Below are positions 1 to 5,184 of a stretch of DNA of 5,914 nucleotides, one piece after another; the stretch's first letter is position 1, and each line of letters starts with the position of its first letter. The DNA comes from Bacteroidia bacterium (GTDB lineage: Bacteria > Bacteroidota > Bacteroidia > AKYH767-A > OLB10). The position numbers and the translations under genes are program-made. The stretch is from positions 1 through 5,914 of the forward strand of contig JANWID010000055.1 in the NCBI GenBank assembly GCA_025450095.1, given 5' to 3'. A model generated the notes under the pieces. The model saw nothing but the letters and a program-made list of their open reading frames with translations, searched no databases and was not told the DNA's origin.

Positions 1-2
1 AC

Positions 3-77
3 AAATATAGTCAGGAACAGGGTCTTCCAACTGTTTGTATGACTGAGAAATTGTTTACAGACATTAGCATTAAATAA
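3..77 (+). CDS. Possible 3' end of an unidentified gene cut by the window edge
   Basis: One plus-strand frame is open from the window edge to a TAA at 75-77. It would encode about 24 residues including GLPTVCMTEKLF and ending in DISIK. The mix of charged and hydrophobic residues looks protein-like, and the frame would end 38 nt before the stop of the convergent SGNH gene, a plausible gene arrangement. The stretch is too short to assign a family, and an open run of 24 codons is easily reached by chance. The other two plus frames stop at positions 8-10 and 40-42. It could equally be non-coding 3' flank. Confidence 0.3.
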   Translation, partial: KYSQEQGLPTVCMTEKLFTDISIK

Positions 78-115
78 CTAAAAACCAATATGATAACGGA
101 ATGGAAAGGGGGCGA

Positions 116-1111
116 TCATTTGTCGTGCGTCATCTCTGCATCCGGGTCGGCCTTAATCTGATTTAGGAGATCGGCCAGTCCATTGGTGTAGTGCTCGGCA
201 CCCCGATAAGTCATATGGGTATAATTGTAATAATAGAGTCTCCGGTCGAGCGGGTCGCCATGTTTCCAAAAATAAACCGGGTGATAAGGCGCAGTAATTT
301 TTTCAACCAGGCTGGTGATTACATCGTACTTCACAAACTTGTCACCTTCCACAATTGGTGAGCTGGTTAAAATAACCCGAGTATTGTTTCTCTTGCAGAG
401 TTCCATTATGGAAATAAGTTTGTCCAAGCCGGCATTTATTTCTGAGTCGGGTACGTATGGTTTTTTTATTGTTTCGCAATACGATGTATAAAGTGATTCC
501 CAATACCCGTTCCAATAACTGTCGCCTGTATGCGAATTGGAAAATCCATTGTGTGTTTCATAGATGGATCTTGCCGAAATACCAATGAGTGATTTTATGC
601 CAACCCATTTAATCAGGTCATCGTAATAAAATATTCTGAGCGGAGGGAATTTCCTGATATATTTTACCGGTTTTTCGTAATCAACAAGTCCGTTGTAAAT
701 AATGTCGTTGGAGATAAAAGGAAAAAACTTCGGTAATTCGGCAGTAACATTCCGGTGAAAGGATGCGCTGTCGATATGCATCACCAGGAATTTTGGAGGC
801 TGGCGCTTCTCGAGGTACAATTTTAAAAAGATGTCAAAATCAAAAACGATGGCGCCGTTGAATCCGGCATTATACGTTGATAAGCCTGTTTTTTCTGTAA
901 TAATCCTGGGATCGATGTGCGCCAGGGTACGGGATGATCCCAGGCAAACTACGTCATAGTTGGTAGTGTCCTGGATGAGTTCGTTCATTTTCCCAATGAT
1001 ATCTTCATTGGAACGCAGCAACCCGGTTTGTAAAATTTTATCACACAATACCCAAACAACCAGGCTCGATACCAGTACCAGTAGTGTGAATATGATTCCC
1101 TTCTTCAGCAT
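116..1111 (-). CDS. Membrane-anchored SGNH-fold acyltransferase partner of MBOAT (DltD/AlgJ/PatB-like)
   Basis: Predicted 331-residue protein, likely the periplasmic partner that passes an acyl group from the neighbouring MBOAT protein to a glycan. I chose the ATG at 1111, not the in-frame ATG 60 bases upstream. It overlaps the MBOAT stop by one base (TGATG) and opens with a normal membrane anchor: Lys-Lys at residues 3-4, then a hydrophobic span at about 5-23. The SGNH signs are LGSSR at residues 57-61 (Ser59 or Ser60 as nucleophile), NAGFNGA at 81-87 (Asn in the block II/III position), and a C-terminal block NYTHMTYRGA at 296-305 with the expected His299. In PatB- and DltD-type enzymes this last block is DxxH; here Asn296 stands where Asp is expected. 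Overall identity is low, as usual in this family. The pairing with MBOAT is the strongest functional clue; the substrate is unknown. The overlap suggests translational coupling. Confidence 0.85.
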   Translation of the reverse strand: MLKKGIIFTLLVLVSSLVVWVLCDKILQTGLLRSNEDIIGKMNELIQDTTNYDVVCLGSSRTLAHIDPRIITEKTGLSTYNAGFNGAIVFDFDIFLKLYLEKRQPPKFLVMHIDSASFHRNVTAELPKFFPFISNDIIYNGLVDYEKPVKYIRKFPPLRIFYYDDLIKWVGIKSLIGISARSIYETHNGFSNSHTGDSYWNGYWESLYTSYCETIKKPYVPDSEINAGLDKLISIMELCKRNNTRVILTSSPIVEGDKFVKYDVITSLVEKITAPYHPVYFWKHGDPLDRRLYYYNYTHMTYRGAEHYTNGLADLLNQIKADPDAEMTHDK

Positions 1112-2547
1112 CAGAACTGGAAATAAATGAATGACATGGATCCCATCACACCTACCAATAGCGTGAGACAACAGAGCACAATGGTACTACCCAGTTTCCA
1201 TGAATAATTATTGCTTACTTTTTCAGAATACATCAATCGTTCAACAACAATGAGCAGTGCAATGGATCCCAACGACGTTAGCATGCTGAACACTCCGAAC
1301 ATGTTCAAGCCGGTAGTAAACTTATCAAGATCGGTATGCAACGTGCATATTTTCTGGATTACTAAAAACGCATCATCCAAATTCTTTGCACGAAAGAAGA
1401 TCCACGCAAAATATACCAGCACGAAAGTGACACTCATTCGTAGCAATCCGAATATACCTTTTGATCGGGCTTCTAGCTTGATGCCGTTCCTGGCTAATAA
1501 ATCACGAAACAGGTATCCACAAACCAGGTACGTTCCATGGAGCATTCCCCATATGATGAACGTCCAGTTGGCTCCATGCCACAACCCGCTAATCATAAAA
1601 GTGATAAATAGGTTATAGTACCATCTCCATTTTACCACCCGGTTGCCACCTAAAGGAATGTAGAGGTAATCGCGGAACCAGGTTGAAAGTGAAATGTGCC
1701 ACCTGGACCAGAATTCCGCAATGGACTGAGAAAAATAAGGGCTCTTAAAGTTATCCATGAGCTTAACACCTAACAGCCGTGCGGTTCCCAACGCTATGTC
1801 GGAATAACCCGAAAAGTCGCAATAGATCTGGACGGCAAAGAAGAAAGTAGCGATGGCCACATTCAGTCCGCTGTAATCACTCGGGAATGCATAAACCTGG
1901 TTCACATACGAGGCAACCCGGTCGGCAATGACCAGCTTTTTAAAGAAGCCTAATGTGATTTGTTGTACGGCTGAAATGATCAGTTCATTGTTCAGTTTAT
2001 TCCGTAGATCGCGCAGACTGGTTAGCAGGTGCGACGCTCGTTCTATAGGGCCGGCAACAAGCTGAGGGAAAAAAGTCACGAACAGCGAAAAAATTCCGAA
2101 ATGTCGTTCAGGTTTAATATCGCGGCGGTACACATCCACCACATAACTCATAGTTTGAAATGTGTGAAATGAAATCCCTAAAGGTAAAACAAGATTAAGG
2201 AGCGGCACATTCCATTCCACATCAGCACTCGCAAGCGAATTGTGTACAACAGAATTGAAAAAATTGAAGTATTTAAAAATAAAGAGGATACCGAAATTGA
2301 AAAAGATAGCAGCATACAGGTATCGTTTTCGTGCCGGGCCGTCGTCGAGTTCTGAGATCCGTATGGCGCAGAAATAATTCGCTATGATGTACGCTACCAG
2401 GATAAAAAAATAATCCACCCGCCAAACCATGTAAAAATAACTGCTCGCAATTAACAACATCACCCATCGGAACCTGACGGGCAGCATATAAAAGAGAAGC
2501 AGTACGACCGGAAAAAAAATCAGGAAGTGAACCGAATTAAAGAGCAT
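1111..2547 (-). CDS. MBOAT-family O-acyltransferase (AlgI/DltB/PatA-like)
   Basis: 478-residue polytopic inner-membrane protein, full length for the AlgI-like branch of the MBOAT family (usually about 460-520). These proteins move an acyl group, often acetyl, across the membrane to O-acylate an exported or cell-surface polymer. The N-terminus MLFNSVHFLIFFP is typical of the family. About ten hydrophobic stretches span the chain (for example 5-22, 28-60, 77-95, 151-166, 227-245, 311-340, 370-386, 455-476). Signature blocks are VAGPIER at 164-170, YCDFSGYSDIALG at 242-254, FWSRWHISLSTWFRDY at 279-294, IPLGGNR at 297-303, and SGLWHGANW at 320-328. His324 in the last block matches the invariant MBOAT catalytic histidine, and a second His lies in WGMLHG (333-338). 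It is the first gene of a two-gene operon; its stop overlaps the start of the SGNH partner. Family and topology are secure. The acyl group and acceptor are not visible from sequence. No clear Shine-Dalgarno precedes the start. Confidence 0.97.
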   Translation of the reverse strand: MLFNSVHFLIFFPVVLLLFYMLPVRFRWVMLLIASSYFYMVWRVDYFFILVAYIIANYFCAIRISELDDGPARKRYLYAAIFFNFGILFIFKYFNFFNSVVHNSLASADVEWNVPLLNLVLPLGISFHTFQTMSYVVDVYRRDIKPERHFGIFSLFVTFFPQLVAGPIERASHLLTSLRDLRNKLNNELIISAVQQITLGFFKKLVIADRVASYVNQVYAFPSDYSGLNVAIATFFFAVQIYCDFSGYSDIALGTARLLGVKLMDNFKSPYFSQSIAEFWSRWHISLSTWFRDYLYIPLGGNRVVKWRWYYNLFITFMISGLWHGANWTFIIWGMLHGTYLVCGYLFRDLLARNGIKLEARSKGIFGLLRMSVTFVLVYFAWIFFRAKNLDDAFLVIQKICTLHTDLDKFTTGLNMFGVFSMLTSLGSIALLIVVERLMYSEKVSNNYSWKLGSTIVLCCLTLLVGVMGSMSFIYFQF

Positions 2548-2590
2548 GAATCAGGTCGTTAATCTGTAGAGTTCTGGCTTCCTAAGGGTG

Positions 2591-2598
2591 TATTTTTG
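2591..2598 (+). promoter_or_regulatory. Candidate Bacteroidota -7 element (TATTTTTG) upstream of the glycosyltransferase
   Basis: TATTTTTG is a full match to TAnnTTTG, the -7 element used by the Bacteroidota housekeeping sigma factor. It lies in the divergent gap and points towards the glycosyltransferase, but 169 bases before its ATG, implying a long leader. I see no TTG-type -33 element 19-21 bases upstream. A chance match in an A/T-rich gap is quite possible. No equally good match faces the MBOAT operon in this gap. Confidence 0.2.
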
Positions 2599-2683
2599 AA
2601 AAGTTTCGCAAGATAATCAAAAAGGATCAGAATTATCAATAGCTTGTAAGTCAATAAGATGCGTTCTGATTCTGATGCAGTTT

Positions 2684-2703
2684 TGCCTCTTTTAAATGAG
2701 GCA
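2684..2703. other. Short hairpin in the divergent intergenic region
   Basis: TGCCTC at 2684-2689 pairs with GAGGCA at 2698-2703, giving a perfect 6-bp stem around an 8-base A/T loop (TTTTAAAT). It lies 64 bases before the glycosyltransferase start and would sit in that gene's leader if the TATTTTTG promoter is used. It could be a leader structure or an operator-like dyad. There is no T-run after it on either strand, so it is not an intrinsic terminator. Confidence 0.25.
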
Positions 2704-2767
2704 TAGCAGGTGAGCGATTTTCTATCACATGGAATGAAATGAATTACCTTAGCCGGAAATTTTTTTC

Positions 2768-3694
2768 ATGAACCAGGGAATTTCGGTGATCATACCTTCC
2801 TATAATGGAGCCCGGAAAATCAGTAATGTGCTGCAGGCACTCGAAAAACAAACGCTGAAAGCTGATGAGATCATCCTGGTGCTTGACGGTTCTGCCGATA
2901 ACTCAAAGGAAGTGGCCGTTCAGTTTTCCAGTAGGCTTCCTTTACGCATTTTCGAAATTCCGAATAAAGGTCGCGCTGGTGCCCGCAATACGGGTGTTGC
3001 AAACGCGAAGTTTGAACTGATTGTTTTTTTTGATGATGATATGCGGCCTTTTCCTGAATGCCTTCGGGAACATGCTAAATTGCATGAACAGGTTCCCAAT
3101 GCATTACTTGGAGGAAGCATACAGGAAGATGCGTCACTTTTTACCACCGACATACAGCAATATCGTATTAAACTTTACGAACGTAAAGGTTGGATCAGGT
3201 CGGAGGAAGCCATGAAACCTATGAAGGATGATGAGGTTTTCCTTGCAGCAGCCAATATGTCGTTGACACGCGAGACTTTTTACAAATTATCAGGATTCGA
3301 TGAACGATTGCGCGATATCGAGGACTTTGATCTTTGTAACAGGGCTGTTTCCATGGGTATGTCCATTTATTACAACCAGGGTTATGCTGATGCCTATCAT
3401 GACGACCCGATCACGTGCAAATCGTATATTCTGCGGCAACGTGAATACATGAAATCGTTACATCAGCTTTATAGGATGAAACCCGACATCTATGAAAAAT
3501 ACCTGCACCGGATACATCCGAAACCATCCCGCCCCAAGCGGATTTTATATTCCCTGATTTCTAATGGGTTTATGGTTTCGCTCATCGACCAAGGTGTGAT
3601 GAAATATTTGATGCCTGCTAAAGTGCGATACCCGTTCTATGACTACATCATCAACGGACTGATCCAGGTATACCCAGTGCGTTATATTGGGTGA
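2768..3694 (+). CDS. Family 2 glycosyltransferase (GT-A fold)
   Basis: 308-residue cytoplasmic, probably membrane-associated glycosyltransferase that transfers a sugar from a nucleotide-sugar donor to a growing glycan. The N-terminus is classical GT2: SVIIPSYNG (6-14), then LVLDGSADNS (37-46) for nucleotide binding, and NKGRAGARNTGVANA (66-80). The metal-binding DxD region is FFDDDM at 87-92 (Asp89-91). The acceptor side carries SGFDERLRDIEDFDL (175-189), the ED motif with the likely catalytic base (Glu185/Asp186), followed by His211 in the usual downstream position. No transmembrane helices are evident; the basic C-terminal third (about 245-308) may touch the membrane. The ATG at 2768 puts the strand-1 motif close to the N-terminus, as usual. 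It is divergent from the MBOAT operon and convergent with the FkbM gene. Donor and acceptor cannot be read from sequence. Confidence 0.95.
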   Translation: MNQGISVIIPSYNGARKISNVLQALEKQTLKADEIILVLDGSADNSKEVAVQFSSRLPLRIFEIPNKGRAGARNTGVANAKFELIVFFDDDMRPFPECLREHAKLHEQVPNALLGGSIQEDASLFTTDIQQYRIKLYERKGWIRSEEAMKPMKDDEVFLAAANMSLTRETFYKLSGFDERLRDIEDFDLCNRAVSMGMSIYYNQGYADAYHDDPITCKSYILRQREYMKSLHQLYRMKPDIYEKYLHRIHPKPSRPKRILYSLISNGFMVSLIDQGVMKYLMPAKVRYPFYDYIINGLIQVYPVRYIG

Positions 3695-3842
3695 TCAATA
3701 AGACGACAGTGTAATGCCATGTTAAAATTTTGTTGCATGGGCTTTTTACCCCGACCCTAAAGGGAGTACTTGAATTTAAAACATTAACTTTTGAATGTAT
3801 TTAACCCAAACACTTATAAAAGTTCAGCTTTTAAGACTCGCT

Positions 3843-3862
3843 AAAAAATCTATAGATTTTTT
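3843..3862. terminator. Candidate bidirectional terminator between convergent genes
   Basis: A perfect 20-bp palindrome consists of six A, TCTATAGA, then six T, with the T-run extended to seven (3857-3863). It lies between two convergent genes and touches the last base of the FkbM stop codon (3862-3864). Either strand gives a stem followed by a T-run, as a shared terminator would. The stem is almost all A/T with only one C-G pair, weaker than a classical intrinsic terminator, so function is uncertain. Other short A/T hairpins lie just upstream, for example TAAAAG/CTTTTA at 3817-3833. Confidence 0.4.
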
Positions 3863-4734
3863 TAGTTACGTATGAACGGAGAAAACTCACCGATTCGTTC
3901 TTTATGAATGGCCAGCGCGTTTTCTGAATGGATCATATCGCCTTTGCGCACGGTAATAAGCCTGCCTCGTTGATCGATATCAAAAATATGATAACCGTAT
4001 TTTTCCAGCAGCGCGGTTGTTTCGCATTCAAAGGAACCATAAGGAGCTTTGGAAAATTCCCACGATTCATAAAGGATAATCGGTTTGAACCGGCTGATGA
4101 TTTCTGATGCACCCTTCAATACCATTGGTTCTGCACCTTCCACATCCATTTTGATAAAATCCAGCCGCCTGATATTTGCTGATTCCACAAGTGAATTGGC
4201 AGTTTTCACCGGCACCTTGATGTGCTGGTCACTGGAGTTGAAATAATTAAACGAATTCTTCCCCATATTTTCCGACGACATATACAATTCAAGAGTCGAT
4301 TCAGATTCACCCAGCGCAAGTGCAAATGTCTTCGTTCTGTTACATGAATTGAGTTGAAGATTTTCCTGCAACAAATTGTATTCTCTTGGCGAAGGTTCGA
4401 ATGCATAAACTTCGGAGCATTTTGCTTTCTTCTCCAGGAATAACGTGTAGTAACCAATATTAGCACCTATATCGAATGCCACCCAGTCGGGCTGGATCAA
4501 TGATGCAAGCATCAGGAGCTCCTTTTTTTCGTACGAACCCAGGAAGATATTTTTACCCAACCAGTCCGTCCGCACTTTCATGGAACACCAGGGTAAATGA
4601 GCGGTTAAAATCTTTTGGTTGCCATCACGGGTAACAATAGAATATTTCAGTGCCCTGTAATTGTAAATAAAAGTGTTCAACTTTTCGGAAAGTGGTTTTT
4701 CAAGCCACCTGTTGATCCGATTTACGAGGGACAT
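3862..4734 (-). CDS. FkbM-family SAM-dependent methyltransferase
   Basis: 290-residue soluble methyltransferase of the FkbM type (Methyltransf_21), which usually O-methylates sugars or polyketide-like acceptors. The Rossmann-fold SAM site begins with AFDIGANIGYYT (86-97), the glycine-rich motif I. The acidic strand-2 end is AFEPSP (111-116), with Glu113 expected to bind the SAM ribose. The family hallmark KMDVEGAE (195-202) follows, and then IILYE (219-223). The N-terminal 80 residues are a helical lead-in common in this family; the C-terminal part (about 236-290) closes the fold. No signal peptide or membrane segment is seen, so it acts in the cytoplasm. It stands alone, with its own promoter candidate 33 bases upstream. 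Next to a GT2 and an acyltransferase pair, a sugar in a surface glycan is the likely substrate, but that is inference. The start fits the family N-terminus; no Shine-Dalgarno is seen. Confidence 0.93.
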   Translation of the reverse strand: MSLVNRINRWLEKPLSEKLNTFIYNYRALKYSIVTRDGNQKILTAHLPWCSMKVRTDWLGKNIFLGSYEKKELLMLASLIQPDWVAFDIGANIGYYTLFLEKKAKCSEVYAFEPSPREYNLLQENLQLNSCNRTKTFALALGESESTLELYMSSENMGKNSFNYFNSSDQHIKVPVKTANSLVESANIRRLDFIKMDVEGAEPMVLKGASEIISRFKPIILYESWEFSKAPYGSFECETTALLEKYGYHIFDIDQRGRLITVRKGDMIHSENALAIHKERIGEFSPFIRN

Positions 4735-4766
4735 TTAGTGAGGGATTTTTATTGAGGGGATTTGTG

Positions 4767-4774
4767 CAAAAATA
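4767..4774 (-). promoter_or_regulatory. Candidate Bacteroidota -7 element (TATTTTTG) for the FkbM gene
   Basis: Read on the minus strand this is TATTTTTG, a full match to TAnnTTTG and the same 8-mer as the candidate ahead of the glycosyltransferase. It sits 32 bases before the FkbM start codon, which would give a leader of roughly 25 bases, a normal distance. No clear TTG-type -33 element is visible 19-21 bases further upstream, where the first GTAGGCA heptamer array begins. Confidence 0.35.
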
Positions 4775-4791
4775 ATGGGAATGTTGATTCG

Positions 4792-4806
4792 GTAGGCAGT
4801 AGGCAG
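4792..4806 (+). repeat. Heptamer tandem repeat GTAGGCA, two copies (array A)
   Basis: Two exact GTAGGCA units (4792-4798, 4799-4805) plus the first base of a third. The array runs straight into the inverted-repeat core beginning GCTTGCCCTGAGC. The junction can also fold as a small hairpin, GGCA at 4802-4805 with TGCC at 4809-4812. The same heptamer recurs at 4898. Confidence 0.8.
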
Positions 4807-4829
4807 CTTGCCCTGAGCATTAAAATGAA
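4806..4829 (+). repeat. Outer inverted repeat, left arm
   Basis: The first 14 bases (GCTTGCCCTGAGCA) are the exact reverse complement of 5121-5134. Over the full 24 bases the two arms match at 21 positions with no gap, including a shared AATGAA. The arms are about 280 bases apart. Each arm has a heptamer array directly on its outer side. I see no target-site duplication outside the arms. Confidence 0.8.
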
Positions 4830-4857
4830 GGATTTCAATTAGAGCACGGATTTCAAT
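4830..4857 (+). repeat. Direct repeat GGATTTCAAT, two copies
   Basis: GGATTTCAAT occurs at 4830-4839 and again at 4848-4857, spaced 18 bases start to start, just inside the left arm of the outer inverted repeat. A near reverse complement, ATTGAAACC, lies at 4945-4953 after the inner core. The copies are too few and too close to be a CRISPR array. They may be part of the degenerate repeat unit. Confidence 0.5.
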
Positions 4858-4897
4858 ACCGGAATAATTTTAAAGTTAAGACAAAAGTAGTCCTAGG

Positions 4898-4918
4898 GTA
4901 GGCAGTAGGCAGTAGGCG
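4898..4918 (+). repeat. Heptamer tandem repeat GTAGGCA, three copies (array B)
   Basis: Three units: GTAGGCA, GTAGGCA, GTAGGCG. The same heptamer as array A, 106 bases away, again placed just before a core (CTGCCCTGAAGC from 4921). GGCAG at 4908-4912 can pair with CTGCC at 4921-4925 around an 8-base loop. Confidence 0.8.
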
Positions 4919-4923
4919 ACCTG

Positions 4924-4938
4924 CCCTGAAGCGAGAGC
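4924..4938 (+). repeat. Inner inverted repeat, left arm
   Basis: CCCTGAAGCGAGAGC pairs with 5022-5037 read on the other strand (CCCTGAAGCAGAGAGC), identical but for one inserted A. It continues into CGAAGGG, giving CCCTGA...GAAGGG. That resembles intergenic repeats of the form CCCTGAGCGAAGTCGAAGGG which I recall from many environmental genomes; I could not check this. The arms are 83 bases apart. Confidence 0.7.
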
Positions 4939-5021
4939 GAAGGGATTGAAACCTGAACACCGAGTGAATAGCACGGCTTATATTTTGAGCTTAATGAAGT
5001 AATGATAACAATAAATCCTGA

Positions 5022-5037
5022 GCTCTCTGCTTCAGGG
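5022..5037 (-). repeat. Inner inverted repeat, right arm
   Basis: Reverse-complement partner of 4924-4938, with one extra base. On its outer side the sequence continues as GGTCACCCTTCGACTACC. This gives a short palindrome AGGGT-C-ACCCT (5034-5044) and one copy of GGTCACC (5036-5042), a unit also found in the large heptamer array at 5136. Confidence 0.7.
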
Positions 5038-5110
5038 TCACCCTTCGACTACCAATAGTTCAAGATCAAATTTCAAGAGGTAATGAGTTAATTGCATTGA
5101 TTCAATACTT

Positions 5111-5134
5111 TTCATTCCATTGCTCAGGGCAAGC
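5111..5134 (-). repeat. Outer inverted repeat, right arm
   Basis: Reverse complement of 4806-4829 at 21 of 24 positions, with the inner boundary TTCATT and the outer 14 bases TGCTCAGGGCAAGC exact. The GGTCACT heptamer array starts two bases beyond its outer end. Confidence 0.8.
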
Positions 5135-5135
5135 C

Positions 5136-5184
5136 GGTCACTGGTCACTGGTCACCGGTCACTGGTCACTGGTTATTGGTCACT
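5136..5184 (+). repeat. Heptamer tandem repeat GGTCACT, seven copies (array D)
   Basis: Seven contiguous 7-base units over 49 bp: GGTCACT at 5136, 5143, 5157, 5164 and 5178, GGTCACC at 5150, and GGTTATT at 5171. This is the longest array in the window. It overlaps the 3' end of the T9SS cargo gene. On the minus strand the last unit encodes Ser-Asp and contributes to Gln, and the divergent sixth unit supplies the TAA stop (5173-5175). The length and near-perfect period exclude chance. Heptamer short tandem repeats (STRR) are known from filamentous cyanobacteria; a slippage-prone array of similar type is inferred here. Confidence 0.95.

Larger units (their letters stand above)
4735..5172. other. 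Non-coding repeat-rich intergenic region
   Basis: This 438-bp stretch between two minus-strand genes shows no convincing coding frame. It holds a promoter candidate for the FkbM gene at its left end, three heptamer tandem arrays, and four copies of a CCCTGA(A)GC-type core set as two nested inverted pairs (4806-4829 with 5111-5134, and 4924-4938 with 5022-5037). It separates the FkbM gene from the T9SS cargo gene, so these two are unlikely to form a tight operon. The parts are listed separately. Confidence 0.8.

Noticed and set aside
1112..1171. Upstream ATG at 1171 as the start of the SGNH gene
   Set aside because: It would add 20 residues (starting MSHAIGRCDG) ahead of an otherwise normal membrane anchor and overlap the MBOAT gene by 61 bases. 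The ATG at 1111 forms a tight TGATG junction and gives a standard N-terminus.
1211..1618. Plus-strand open frame of 135 codons inside the MBOAT gene
   Set aside because: It lies fully within the minus-strand MBOAT coding region, has no recognisable domain, and the opposite frame carries all MBOAT signature motifs. It is a shadow frame.
2920..3215. Short open frames on both strands inside the glycosyltransferase gene
   Set aside because: Cysteine-, serine- and methionine-rich translations without family features, overlapping the DxD region of a clear GT2. Shadows of the real frame.
3740..3775. GC-richer stretch after the glycosyltransferase (GGGC...ACCCC, CCCTAAAGGG) as an intrinsic terminator
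   Set aside because: The possible stems are only three or four pairs with poor loops and no T-run follows. The palindrome at 3843-3862 is a better candidate.
4830..4957. CRISPR-like pieces: GGATTTCAAT twice and GGGATTGAAACC
   Set aside because: ATTGAAAC-type ends are common in CRISPR repeats, but there are only two direct copies 18 bases apart, no repeat of 25-37 bp, no regular spacers, and no cas gene in view.
4735..5172. A small gene or structured RNA gene in the large intergenic region
   Set aside because: No frame has a start, sensible length and protein-like composition together, and no tRNA or known RNA motif was seen. The nested repeats explain most of the visible structure.
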